A stretch of DNA of 64,000 nucleotides, from contig NZ_AAMO01000008.1 of the NCBI RefSeq assembly GCF_000152725.1, positions 62,001-126,000 on the forward strand, written 5' to 3'. The notes beneath the pieces are model-generated. The model did no database searches. It saw only the letters and a program-made list of their open reading frames with translations, and was not told the origin of the DNA. The translations under genes were made by a program, and so were the position numbers. This document shows positions 44,022 through 52,683 of this stretch, one piece after another (the stretch's first letter is position 1; the number at the start of each line of letters is the position of its first letter). Source of the DNA: Pseudooceanicola batsensis HTCC2597 (GTDB taxonomy: Bacteria; Pseudomonadota; Alphaproteobacteria; Rhodobacterales; Rhodobacteraceae).

Positions 44022-45065
44022 TCAACGTCGCCCGGCACGACCCGTTCCCGAGGCGCCCGTTCCCGAGGCGTAGATCGCGTCGAGCGTCCGCGCCACGGTG
44101 ACAAGGCGTTCGCATTCGGGGTCGTAGCCCTCGCCGCGCGCGAGACGGCCGAGCCAGTCGACCGCCGCGCGGGCGCCCCAGTCGTCCGGCGGCGCGGCCA
44201 GCAGGCGGGTCTCGCAGCCATCGTGGCGCCAGGCCTCGAAATCGTAGAACGAGCCGCCGGTATTGGTCACCGTGACCCCGCCTTTCGTGCCGTAGAACTC
44301 GCAGCGGATCACTGCGTCGCAGCCCGCCGGGAGGTTCCAGGAACAGGCGAGGCGGACGGGAATGCCCGTCTCGGTCTCGAGCGTCGCGAGGGCGAGGTCC
44401 TCGACCCCGTCGCCATCGGGCTCCAACGGCTGTCCGCCGCGCTTGAGGCTCGCCGCTCGGCACTCGACCTCGGGCCAGTCGAGCAGCCAGAGCGCGAGGT
44501 CGACCAGATGCACGCCGAGGTCGATCAGGCAGCCCCCGCCCGACAGCGACCGGTCGCGGAACCAGGGCTTGTCCGGGCCATAGGCGTTGTGGAAGGTCAG
44601 GTCCACGGCATAGATCTCGCCCAGCCCGCCGTTTCGGATCTCATCGGCGATGGCCCGAACGGCGGCGGTATGGCGATAGGAAAGATCCGTGGCCAGCAGC
44701 CGGTCCGCCTGGCGCGCGGCGGCGACGGCGGCGGCGGTTTCCTCGGCGTTCCGGCCGAGCGGCTTCTGACAGAAGACCGCGGCACCGCTTTCGAAGGCCT
44801 GTATCGTCTGGGCTGCATGAAGCGCCGATGGGGTGGCGATCACCACGCCGTCGGGCTTCAGCTCCAGGATCTCGTCGAGCGAACGGCCCCGCTGCGCAAG
44901 CGAGGCGATGGTGCCGCTCTGAGCCACGGCTTCGGGATCGAGATCCGCGAAGGCGAGGATCTCGCCCATGCCCGTCGCGGCCATGGCTTCCATCCGGTTG
45001 CGCCCGATCCAGCCGAGACCGAGAAAGCCGAGCGTCGGGCGGGACAGCGTGACATCGTCCCTCAT
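44022..45065 (-). CDS. Gfo/Idh/MocA family oxidoreductase
   Basis: 347 residues. An N-terminal Rossmann domain has GFLGLGWIGRNRM (13-25), then the family lysine motif FCQKPLGRN and a C-terminal alpha/beta domain with GGGCLIDLGVHLVDLALWL, holding the conserved Asp/His pair. It is an NAD(P)-dependent sugar or cyclitol dehydrogenase, or a sugar-nucleotide oxidoreductase. The start at 45063-45065 overlaps the stop of the upstream zinc dehydrogenase (ATGA), so the two form an operon under the EcfG-type site at 46078. It is divergent from the glycan operon, with which it may cooperate. Confidence 0.9.
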   Translation of the reverse strand: MRDDVTLSRPTLGFLGLGWIGRNRMEAMAATGMGEILAFADLDPEAVAQSGTIASLAQRGRSLDEILELKPDGVVIATPSALHAAQTIQAFESGAAVFCQKPLGRNAEETAAAVAAARQADRLLATDLSYRHTAAVRAIADEIRNGGLGEIYAVDLTFHNAYGPDKPWFRDRSLSGGGCLIDLGVHLVDLALWLLDWPEVECRAASLKRGGQPLEPDGDGVEDLALATLETETGIPVRLACSWNLPAGCDAVIRCEFYGTKGGVTVTNTGGSFYDFEAWRHDGCETRLLAAPPDDWGARAAVDWLGRLARGEGYDPECERLVTVARTLDAIYASGTGASGTGRAGRR

Positions 45066-46045
45066 GGCATCACCACCACCGCCTTGACGAAACCATCCGG
45101 CTTGTCGCGCGTGGCGTCCAGCGCCGCGCCGAGGCGGTCCAGCGGGTATTCGTGCGTCAGCAGCTCCTCGGTGGTCAGAACCCCCTCGTCCACGAGGCGC
45201 ATGGCCTCCTGCATGGCGGCCAGGTTGGTGGCCCGGTCCCGCACATGGGCGTTCGCGATCTCGAAGGCGCGCCAGTTCCAGAGCTGCATGTTCACCTGCC
45301 GCGGCCCGTCCTGATGATAGCCCGCGATCACGAGGCGGCCGCTTTCGCGCAGGATCTCCGCGGCCATGTCCAGCGGCCACTGATAGCCGGTGCATTCGAC
45401 GACCACGTCGCACCCCTGCCCGCCGGTCAGCGTGCCCAGCTTTTCCAGAACCTCGCCGTGGTCGGCCATCGCCACCACCTCCGCCGCGCCCATTCCGGCC
45501 GCGAGGTCCAGGCTTTCCTGCCGTCGCGAGATCGCGATGACCCGCGCGCCCGCCCGGGTCGCCAGCTGCGTCAGCACCGCCCCGAGAAAGCCGATGCCGA
45601 TGATCGCCACGGTGTCGCCCGGCTCGACCCGCGCGGCCCGGAAGATCGAGACCGCGCATCCGAAGGGTTCGGCCGGCATGGGCCGATCCCCGAGGGCGGC
45701 CGGAATCGGCAGCGCGGCGTCCTGCGCCACGACCTCGTGCGTCGCGAAACTGCGGCCGCCGAAGACCGCCACCCGCTCGCCCAGCCGGTCGTGCGGCACG
45801 CCCGCGCCGAGCGCGTCGACGCGCCCCCAGCCCTCATGGCCCAGCTCGCCCGGGGGGAGGGGGAACTCCATCCACTCCGGCCCCGACCACGGCCCGAGGT
45901 TCGAGGCGCAGACGCCGCATCCCTCGAGCCGCACCCGGACCTCGCCGGGTCCGGGCTCCGGCAGCGGCTGCTCCGTCATCTCGACCTGTCCCGGCCCGAT
46001 CACCTGCGCGGCCAGCATTCTCGTATCCAGTCGACCTCCGTCCAT
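45062..46045 (-). CDS. Zinc-type MDR alcohol/sugar dehydrogenase-like protein
   Basis: 327 residues of the medium-chain dehydrogenase family. The GroES-like N-terminal domain has VCASNLGPW in place of the usual CGSD, and GHEGWGRV (His, Glu). A Rossmann domain follows with IGIGFLGAVL. The four structural-zinc Cys are missing, as in the shorter sorbitol/threonine-type subgroup. It is probably a sugar or polyol dehydrogenase. The ribosome site AAGGAGG is 6 nt before the ATG. First gene of the minus-strand operon, with an EcfG-type promoter 33 bp upstream. Confidence 0.87.
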   Translation of the reverse strand: MDGGRLDTRMLAAQVIGPGQVEMTEQPLPEPGPGEVRVRLEGCGVCASNLGPWSGPEWMEFPLPPGELGHEGWGRVDALGAGVPHDRLGERVAVFGGRSFATHEVVAQDAALPIPAALGDRPMPAEPFGCAVSIFRAARVEPGDTVAIIGIGFLGAVLTQLATRAGARVIAISRRQESLDLAAGMGAAEVVAMADHGEVLEKLGTLTGGQGCDVVVECTGYQWPLDMAAEILRESGRLVIAGYHQDGPRQVNMQLWNWRAFEIANAHVRDRATNLAAMQEAMRLVDEGVLTTEELLTHEYPLDRLGAALDATRDKPDGFVKAVVVMP

Positions 46046-46077
46046 CCGGTCCCTCCTTGGTATCAGTCAGCTGCGGC

Positions 46078-46102
46078 AACCGGAGGCGCGCGGAAATGTT
46101 CC
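46078..46102 (-). promoter_or_regulatory. EcfG-type promoter, MDR-Gfo/Idh operon
   Basis: Minus strand GGAAC, 16 nt, GGTT, 33 bp before the start codon. It is divergent from the site at 46239. Confidence 0.75.
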
Positions 46103-46238
46103 TGATCTTCTTCAACCCCCGCCTGCCCTGCACCCCGCGCGCGCGGGAGAGAGCAAATTCTCGCGGGTGGAAGTCATTGATGTCACGGAAGAAGAAGCTG
46201 CTCCTCGGATTTTCGCGGCTATCTGTAGAAAAACATTG

Positions 46239-46263
46239 GGAACAATCCCCGGAAGCTCCTGTT
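46239..46263 (+). promoter_or_regulatory. EcfG-type promoter, glycan operon
   Basis: GGAAC, 16 nt, TGTT, 35 bp before the 46298 start. It would drive the eight coupled genes to 55488. Confidence 0.72.
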
Positions 46264-46297
46264 CTCGGAAGCTGTGGAAGCAGGAACGGAGACCACC

Positions 46298-47422
46298 ATG
46301 GCGAATGTCCTTGTCACCGGAGGGTGCGGATTCATCGGACGGCACGTCGCGGCGGAGCTGATCGGGGCCGGTCACGGCGTCCGTCTTTACGACGCGATGA
46401 TCGAACAGGTGCACGGCGCGGCGGATGCCGGCCCGAGCGCGGACATCCCCCCCGAGGCCGCAGTGATCCGTGGCGACATGCGCGACGCGCCGCGGCTGGC
46501 CGAGGCGCTGCAGGATTGCGATGCGGTGATCCACCTTGCCGCCGAGGTCGGCGTCGGTCAGTCCATGTACGAGATCGCGCGCTACGTCGGCGCGAACGAC
46601 CTGGGCACCGCGGTCCTGCTCGAGGCGATCGCCGCGCAGCCGGTGCAACGTCTCGTCGTCGCCTCGTCGATGAGCATCTACGGCGAGGGTTACTACGCCC
46701 TGCCCGACGGACGCCTCTATGACGGCGCGCGGCGGCGCAAGGCGGATCTGCGCGCCGGGACCTGGCAGCCCTCGGGGCCCGAGGGCGAGGCGCTCGAGGC
46801 CGTGCCGACGGACGAGACCAAGCGCCCCGACCTCGCCTCGATCTACGCGCTGACCAAGTACCAGCAGGAACAGGCGGCGCTGATCTTCGGGGCGGCCTAC
46901 GACCTGCCGACGGTGGCGCTGCGTCTGTTCAACGTCTTCGGCGCGGGACAGGCACTGTCGAACCCCTATACCGGCGTTCTCGCCAACTTCGCCTCGCGGC
47001 TTGCCAATGGCGAACGCCCGACCATCTTCGAGGACGGCCAGCAGCAGCGCGACTTCGTGCATGTCCGCGACGTCGCCCGCGCCTTCCGCCTCGCGATGGA
47101 GGCCGAGCCCGGGGCGGTATCGGGCGAGACCTTCAACATCGGCTCGGGCCGGTCCTACACCATCGAGCGGATCGCGAGCCTCCTGGCCGAGGCGATGGAC
47201 CGCGCCGACCTCGAACCGGAGGTGCTGGGCCGGTTCCGCGCCGGCGACATCCGCAACTGCTTTGCCGATATCGGCAAGGCACGCGACCGGCTGGGCTTTG
47301 CGCCCGAACACCGGCTGGAGGACTCGCTCGGCCCCTTCGTGGACTGGGTCCGCCGCTCTCCCGCCGTCGACCGCGGCAGCCAGATGCGCAGCGAACTGGA
47401 AGAGCGGGGGCTGGTGTCATGA
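46298..47422 (+). CDS. NAD-dependent epimerase/dehydratase (extended SDR)
   Basis: 374 residues of the UDP-glucose 4-epimerase/dTDP-glucose dehydratase family. GGCGFIG (8-14) binds NAD, SSMSIYG supplies the Ser and YALTKYQQE the Tyr-Lys pair; RLFNVFG and RDFVHVRDVA are the family's later motifs. It acts on a nucleotide sugar, most likely as a 4-epimerase, though specificity is open. The start 46298 has GGAG 6 nt upstream. First gene of the glycan operon; its stop overlaps the next start (ATGA 47419-47422). Confidence 0.9.
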   Translation: MANVLVTGGCGFIGRHVAAELIGAGHGVRLYDAMIEQVHGAADAGPSADIPPEAAVIRGDMRDAPRLAEALQDCDAVIHLAAEVGVGQSMYEIARYVGANDLGTAVLLEAIAAQPVQRLVVASSMSIYGEGYYALPDGRLYDGARRRKADLRAGTWQPSGPEGEALEAVPTDETKRPDLASIYALTKYQQEQAALIFGAAYDLPTVALRLFNVFGAGQALSNPYTGVLANFASRLANGERPTIFEDGQQQRDFVHVRDVARAFRLAMEAEPGAVSGETFNIGSGRSYTIERIASLLAEAMDRADLEPEVLGRFRAGDIRNCFADIGKARDRLGFAPEHRLEDSLGPFVDWVRRSPAVDRGSQMRSELEERGLVS

Positions 47423-49404
47423 GCCAGTTCGGTTTCGTCGAATGGTTCAGGCCCGGCGACCGCGACCGGGTCGAACAGGTGATGCCGATGCTCGAGGCGA
47501 CGGGCGCGGCCTGGCTGCGCACCCACCTGTCATGGGCCGACTACCACGCGCCGGGCGGCCGGGAATGGTACGACTGGCTGCTGCCGCGGCTGGCGCGGAA
47601 CATCGAACTGGTGCCCTGCATCCACTACACCCCGCCCTCGCTGTCGCGCACCGGCAAAAGCTCGGGCGCGCCCAAGGTGCTGAAGGACCTCGCCGACTTC
47701 TGCGACACGGTGATGACCGACTACGGCGCGCATTTCGAACATATCGAGCTGTGGAACGAGCCGAACAACCTGCTGGATTACGACTGGCGCGAGGATCCGG
47801 GGTTCGAACTCTTCTGCGAGATGCTGGACATGGCCGCCCATTGGATCCGGGAACGCGGCTGGAACCCGGTGCTGGGCGGCCCCTGCCCCTTCGATCCCTA
47901 CTGGCTGGACCTGATGGGCCAGCGCGGGATCCTGTCCTACATGCACGCGGTCGGCTTTCACGGCTTCCCCGGCACCTGGGACAGCGAGGAAGGGTCGTGG
48001 TCCGGCTGGGACATGCACCTGGGCGAGATGCGGACGATCCTCGACCGGCACAATCCGAAATCCGAGATCTGGATCACCGAGACCGGGTATTCCACCTGGC
48101 GCAAGGACGAGATGGAACAGGCCCGCCGTTTCGTCCAGGCGCTCGACGCCCCGGCCGAGCGGATGTTCTGGTACGCCTGGCAGGATCTGCAGCCGCACGT
48201 CGCGGTGCAGGAGGGCCTCTGGTTCGACCCCCGGCACTATCACCTCGGCGCGCTCACGGCGGACCGGCAGCCCAAGCTGCTGGCCCGGATGCTGCGCGAG
48301 GGCGGCGTGACCCGCCTGCGCGACGTCACGCGGCTGTCCGCGCCCGCCGCGCTTGACGGGGTCCGGCCAGTGGTCGTCACCGGCGGCGCGGGCTTCATCG
48401 GTTCGAACCTGACGGAGAGCTTTCTTCAGGAAGGCCGCGACGTCGTGGTGCTGGACAATCTCTCGCGCCCGGGGGTGGAAGAGAACCTCGCCTGGCTCAG
48501 CGCCCGGCACGGTGATCTGGTCCACCCCGCCCCGGTCGATCTGCGCGATTCACAGGCGCTGAGCGACAGCGTCAAAGATGCCTCAGCCGTCTTCCATCTC
48601 GCGGCGCAGACGGCGGTGACAAGCAGCCTCGACGCGCCGGTGGACGATTTCGACATCAACGCCCGCGGCACGCTGAACCTGCTCGAGGCGGTGCGCGCGA
48701 CGGAACGCGAGGTGCCGGTGCTCTTCGCCTCGACCAACAAGGTCTACGGCGCGCTGGCCGATCTTGAGGTGCGCGACCGGGACGAGGTCGTGGTGCCCGC
48801 CGAACAGCGACACCTCGCCGGCGTGGACGAGACCCGCCCGCTGGATTTCTGCACGCCCTACGGCTGTTCCAAGGGCGTGGCGGATCAGTACGTGCTGGAT
48901 TACGCGCGCAGCTATGGTCTGAAGGCCGCGGTGCTGCGCATGTCCTGCGTCTACGGCCCCCGCCAGTTCGGGACCGAGGATCAGGGTTGGGTCGCGCATT
49001 TCCTCATCTCGGCGCTCAAGGGCGAGCCGATCACGATCTACGGCAGCGGCCGGCAGGTGCGCGACCTTCTCGAGGTCTCCGACGCCGTGGCCGCCTACCG
49101 GCAGGTTCACGCGCGGATCGGAGACCTCTCGGGCCACGCCTTCAACCTCGGTGGCGGCGCGGAAAACGCTGTCAGCCTGCGGCAGGTCCTGAACGAGATC
49201 CCGCGCCTTACCGGCATCACGCCCGAGGTGCGGCACGGCCCCTGGCGGCAGGGCGACCAGCCCTGGTTCGTCGCCGACACCTCGGCACTGACCGCGGCCA
49301 CCGGGTGGCATGCCCGCACCGGATGGCGTGACGGGCTGACCCGTCTCGCCTCCTGGCTGAGCGAGAACCGCGTGCGCTCGATCGAGCGGAGCATGATCGC
49401 ATGA
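47419..49404 (+). CDS. Fusion: clan GH-A glycosidase-like module + NAD-dependent epimerase
   Basis: 661 residues in one frame. Residues 1-300 are a TIM-barrel glycosidase-like module: Glu114 in LWNEPNN is the acid/base (NEP motif of clan GH-A) and Glu221 in WITETGYS the likely nucleophile, so the active site looks complete. There is no signal peptide, so it acts in the cytosol. Residues 317-650 are an extended SDR epimerase with TGGAGFIGSN, STNKVYG and YGCSKG (Tyr-Lys), resembling CDP-paratose 2-epimerases and related nucleotide-sugar enzymes. Joining a retaining glycosidase to an epimerase is unusual. Overlapping starts and stops on both sides show that it is a true part of the operon. Confidence 0.85.
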   Translation: MSQFGFVEWFRPGDRDRVEQVMPMLEATGAAWLRTHLSWADYHAPGGREWYDWLLPRLARNIELVPCIHYTPPSLSRTGKSSGAPKVLKDLADFCDTVMTDYGAHFEHIELWNEPNNLLDYDWREDPGFELFCEMLDMAAHWIRERGWNPVLGGPCPFDPYWLDLMGQRGILSYMHAVGFHGFPGTWDSEEGSWSGWDMHLGEMRTILDRHNPKSEIWITETGYSTWRKDEMEQARRFVQALDAPAERMFWYAWQDLQPHVAVQEGLWFDPRHYHLGALTADRQPKLLARMLREGGVTRLRDVTRLSAPAALDGVRPVVVTGGAGFIGSNLTESFLQEGRDVVVLDNLSRPGVEENLAWLSARHGDLVHPAPVDLRDSQALSDSVKDASAVFHLAAQTAVTSSLDAPVDDFDINARGTLNLLEAVRATEREVPVLFASTNKVYGALADLEVRDRDEVVVPAEQRHLAGVDETRPLDFCTPYGCSKGVADQYVLDYARSYGLKAAVLRMSCVYGPRQFGTEDQGWVAHFLISALKGEPITIYGSGRQVRDLLEVSDAVAAYRQVHARIGDLSGHAFNLGGGAENAVSLRQVLNEIPRLTGITPEVRHGPWRQGDQPWFVADTSALTAATGWHARTGWRDGLTRLASWLSENRVRSIERSMIA

Positions 49405-50489
49405 GCCTCCGCATCCTGATGACCCTCGACGCCGTCGGCGGCGTCTGGCGCTACGCGGTGGACCTCGCCGCCGCGCTGGCCGAAGAGGGGTGCGAGATCG
49501 TCTTTGCCGGCTTCGGTCCGGAACCGGACACCACGCAGCGGGACGAGGCGCGCGGCATCGGGCCGCTGGAATGGGGCGCGGCACCACTCGACTGGCTGGC
49601 CTCGGGTCCCGGTGACCTGGACGGGGCGCCGGGATGGCTGATGCAGGTGGCCGAACGCCACGGCGTCGATGTCCTGCATCTCAATCAGCCCACGCTGGCC
49701 GCGGGATTGCGGGGCAGGACGCCCTGTGTTGCGGTCACTCATTCCTGCCTCGCCACCTGGTTCGGAACAATGGAGGGCGGCGCGGTCCCCGGCCCCCTGC
49801 GCTGGCAGGTCGAGATGACGCGGGCCGGACTGGCCAACGCGCATCACGCCATCGCACCCTCTGCCGCCCACGCCGCGCTTGTCCGGCGGGTGTATGGTCT
49901 GGCGGATGTCGCGACTGTCCGCAACGCCAGCCGCTCTCCCCTGCTGTCGCCCGGCGACGGCGATGGACATGTGACGGCCGCGGGGCGGTGGTGGGACCGG
50001 GCCAAGAACGGTTTTGTTCTCGACCGGGCGGCGGCGCTGACAGACGCACCTTTCGTTCTGATCGGCAGTGCCGACGGCCCCGACGGGCAGCGCTTTGCCC
50101 CCGCCCATCTGCCCCCGCCCCGCGCCCTGCCCCATGGCGAGACGACCGAGCGGATCGGGGCGGCGAGCCTCTTCGTCTCGCCCTCGCTCTACGAGCCTTT
50201 CGGCCTTGCCGCGCTCGAGGCGGCGCGCGCCGGCCGTCCGCTCCTGCTGGCGGACATCCCGGTCTACCGCGAACTCTGGGAGGGCGCCGCGCGGTTCTTC
50301 GATCCGCAGAACCCCGCCGACCTCGCGCAGACCGTCGACGCGCTTCTGGACGCGCCGGACGACCGCCTCGCCCTCGGGGCGGCGGCGCAGCGGCGGGCGC
50401 TGCGCTACGGGCTCGCCGAACAGGCGGGTGCGATGCTGGAGATCTACAAGGAGGCCACGGCCCGCGCGCCGCTGGACATGGTGCCATGA
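49401..50489 (+). CDS. Glycosyltransferase family 4-like protein
   Basis: 362 residues, GT-B fold. The N-terminal domain opens ILMTLDAVGGVWRYAVDLA (nucleotide/acceptor loop). The C-terminal donor domain has SPSLYEPFGLAALEAARAGRPLL, the E-x7-E motif of GT4 enzymes. It has no membrane segment. It transfers a sugar from a nucleotide donor; specificity is unknown. It overlaps the fusion gene upstream and the next GT downstream, both by 4 bp. Confidence 0.88.
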   Translation: MSLRILMTLDAVGGVWRYAVDLAAALAEEGCEIVFAGFGPEPDTTQRDEARGIGPLEWGAAPLDWLASGPGDLDGAPGWLMQVAERHGVDVLHLNQPTLAAGLRGRTPCVAVTHSCLATWFGTMEGGAVPGPLRWQVEMTRAGLANAHHAIAPSAAHAALVRRVYGLADVATVRNASRSPLLSPGDGDGHVTAAGRWWDRAKNGFVLDRAAALTDAPFVLIGSADGPDGQRFAPAHLPPPRALPHGETTERIGAASLFVSPSLYEPFGLAALEAARAGRPLLLADIPVYRELWEGAARFFDPQNPADLAQTVDALLDAPDDRLALGAAAQRRALRYGLAEQAGAMLEIYKEATARAPLDMVP

Positions 50490-51592
50490 ACTTTGCCTTT
50501 CTCACCCATTCCCTGGTGTCCGACTGGAACCACGGCAACGCGCATTTCCTCCGCGGCGTGATGCGCGCGCTCCAGGTCGAAGGCCACAGCTGCACCGCGC
50601 TGGAACCCCTCGACGGCTGGTCCCGCAGCAACCTGATCGCCGAGCGGGGCGAGGCGGCGGTCGAAGCATTCCACGCCACCTTTCCCGATCTGCATACCAT
50701 CAGCTATGGCGGGTTCGACGAGATCGCGGACGTACTGGAGGGGATGGACGTCGTCGTAGTCCACGAATGGACGGATCCGCAGATCGTCTCGGCCGTGGGG
50801 CGGCTGCGCGCGCGCGGTGCGACCTTCCGGCTGCTCTTTCACGACACGCATCACAGGGCCGTCACCGCCGATGCCGAAATCCGGTCGCTCGACCTGTCCG
50901 CCTATGACGGGGTGCTGGCCTTCGGCGAGGCCCTGCGCCAGCGCTACCTCGCGGCGGGCTGGGGCGACCGCGTCTTCACCTGGCACGAGGCGGCGGACGA
51001 CAGCGTCTTCCGCCCCCTGCCCGACCTCGGGGCCGAGCGTGACCTGATCTGGGTCGGCAACTGGGGCGACGGCGAGCGCTCCGGGGAACTGATGGAGTAC
51101 CTCGTCCGGCCGGTGGCCGAACTGGGCCTTTCGGCCACGGTGCACGGCGTGCGCTACCCGGACGAGGCGAAGGCGGCGCTCGACGGGGCGGGCATCGACT
51201 ATGCCGGTTCGATCGCGAATGCCGACGTCCCCCGCGCCTTCGCCCGCCACCGCGTCACCGTCCATGTTCCGCGCCGGCCCTATGTCGAGGCTTTGCCCGG
51301 CATCCCCACCATCCGCCCGTTCGAGGCCCTGGCCTGCGGGATCCCGCTGATCTGTGCCCCGTGGAACGATGCCGAGGGGCTGTTCCGGCCGGGCACCGAT
51401 TATCTCACCGCGTCGGACGGCGCGGACATGAAGCGCCGCCTGCGCGACGTGCTCGCCGATCCGGCCCTGGCCCAAGAGCTTGCCCGCAACGGGCTGGAAC
51501 GCATTCGTGACCGCCACACCTGCCGCCACCGTGCGGCCGAACTGCTGGGCATAATCGATGCCGTTAGCGGCGCGAAAAGGGAGATCGCCTGA
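50486..51592 (+). CDS. CgeB/YkvP-like glycosyltransferase (1 of 3)
   Basis: 368 residues of a GT-B fold like the CgeB/spore-maturation glycosyltransferase family. The N-terminal domain has NHGNAHFLRGVMRAL; the C-terminal domain has TIRPFEALACGIPLICAPWNDAEGLF and FRPGTDYL, the donor-binding region. The start at 50486 overlaps the previous stop (ATGA). Three tandem relatives (this, 51592, 52680) differ clearly, so they may add successive sugars rather than be recent duplicates. Confidence 0.85.
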   Translation: MNFAFLTHSLVSDWNHGNAHFLRGVMRALQVEGHSCTALEPLDGWSRSNLIAERGEAAVEAFHATFPDLHTISYGGFDEIADVLEGMDVVVVHEWTDPQIVSAVGRLRARGATFRLLFHDTHHRAVTADAEIRSLDLSAYDGVLAFGEALRQRYLAAGWGDRVFTWHEAADDSVFRPLPDLGAERDLIWVGNWGDGERSGELMEYLVRPVAELGLSATVHGVRYPDEAKAALDGAGIDYAGSIANADVPRAFARHRVTVHVPRRPYVEALPGIPTIRPFEALACGIPLICAPWNDAEGLFRPGTDYLTASDGADMKRRLRDVLADPALAQELARNGLERIRDRHTCRHRAAELLGIIDAVSGAKREIA

Positions 51593-52683
51593 TGAAACGG
51601 ATAGCCTTCTATGGGTCGAGCCTTCTGTCCTCGTACTGGAACGGCGCCGCCACCTATTACCGCGGCATGGTCCGGGCGCTGGCGTCGCACGGCTGGACCG
51701 TCACCTTTTACGAACCCGACGTCTGGGACCGCCAGAAGAACCGCGACATGGACCCGCCCGACTGGTGCCGCGTGGCGATCTGGCAGCCCACGGACGAAGG
51801 GCTGCGCACCGCCGCGGGACAGGCCGCCGAGGCGGATGTGGTGATCGTCGCCTCGGGGATCGGACACGCGGACGACGCCCTGCGGCGCGAGGTGCTGAAC
51901 CGCGCCGGACGTAATGCGCTGAAGATCTGGTGGGATGTCGATGCCCCCGCGACCCTGGCCGAGATGCGCGGCGCTGCCGGTCACCCGCTGCGGCGCGACC
52001 TGCCGGAATTCGACATCGTGCTGACCTATGGCGGGGGACGGCCGGTCATCGACGGCTACCGCGCCCTCGGAGCCCGCGACTGCGTGCCGATCTACAACGC
52101 GCTGGACGCGGCGACGCATTTCCCGGTGCCCCCCGATCCGCGCTTCGCCGCCGATCTCGGGTTCCTCGGCAACCGTCTGCCCGACCGCGAGGCGCGGGTG
52201 GCCGAGTTCTTCCTGAAACCCGCCGCCGCCCTGCCTGACCGCCGCTTCCTTCTGGGCGGCTCGGGATGGGACCCGGCGGCGCTGCCCGACAATGTCCGGG
52301 CCGTCGGCCATGTCGGAACCGGCGATCACAACGCCTTCAACGTCACCCCCCGCGCGGTGCTGAACATCGCCCGCGACAGCATGGCCGAGGCCGGGTTCTC
52401 ACCCGCCACGCGCGTCTTCGAGGCCGCCGGCGCCGGGGCCTGCCTGATCACCGACGCCTGGAAAGGAATCGAGATGTTCCTGAAACCGGGACGCGAGGTG
52501 CTGGTGGCGCGTGACGGCGACGAGGTGGCCGAGATCCTGCGCGGCCTGTCCAGTGACGATGCCCGCCGCATCGGAGAAGCCGCGATGGCCCGCGTCCGCG
52601 CGGACCACACCTATCAGAACCGGGCCGAGGAGGTGACGGCCCTCTTCGACCGCATGGCGCAGCACAGGGAGTTGCAAGCATGA
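51592..52683 (+). CDS. CgeB-like glycosyltransferase (2 of 3)
   Basis: 363 residues. KRIAFYGSSLLSSYWNGAATYYRGM at the start matches the WGNG/WNGAA opening of its two neighbours, and the C-terminal domain has RVFEAAGAGACLITDAWKGIEMFLKPG (CgeB-type donor motif). The mid-region IKIWWDVDAPATL-like segment (LKIWWDVDAPATL) is shared with the third copy as VFYDIDTPVTL. The start ATG shares one base with the previous TGA; the stop overlaps the next ATG. Probably a cytosolic sugar transferase of the same glycan pathway. Confidence 0.85.
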   Translation: MKRIAFYGSSLLSSYWNGAATYYRGMVRALASHGWTVTFYEPDVWDRQKNRDMDPPDWCRVAIWQPTDEGLRTAAGQAAEADVVIVASGIGHADDALRREVLNRAGRNALKIWWDVDAPATLAEMRGAAGHPLRRDLPEFDIVLTYGGGRPVIDGYRALGARDCVPIYNALDAATHFPVPPDPRFAADLGFLGNRLPDREARVAEFFLKPAAALPDRRFLLGGSGWDPAALPDNVRAVGHVGTGDHNAFNVTPRAVLNIARDSMAEAGFSPATRVFEAAGAGACLITDAWKGIEMFLKPGREVLVARDGDEVAEILRGLSSDDARRIGEAAMARVRADHTYQNRAEEVTALFDRMAQHRELQA

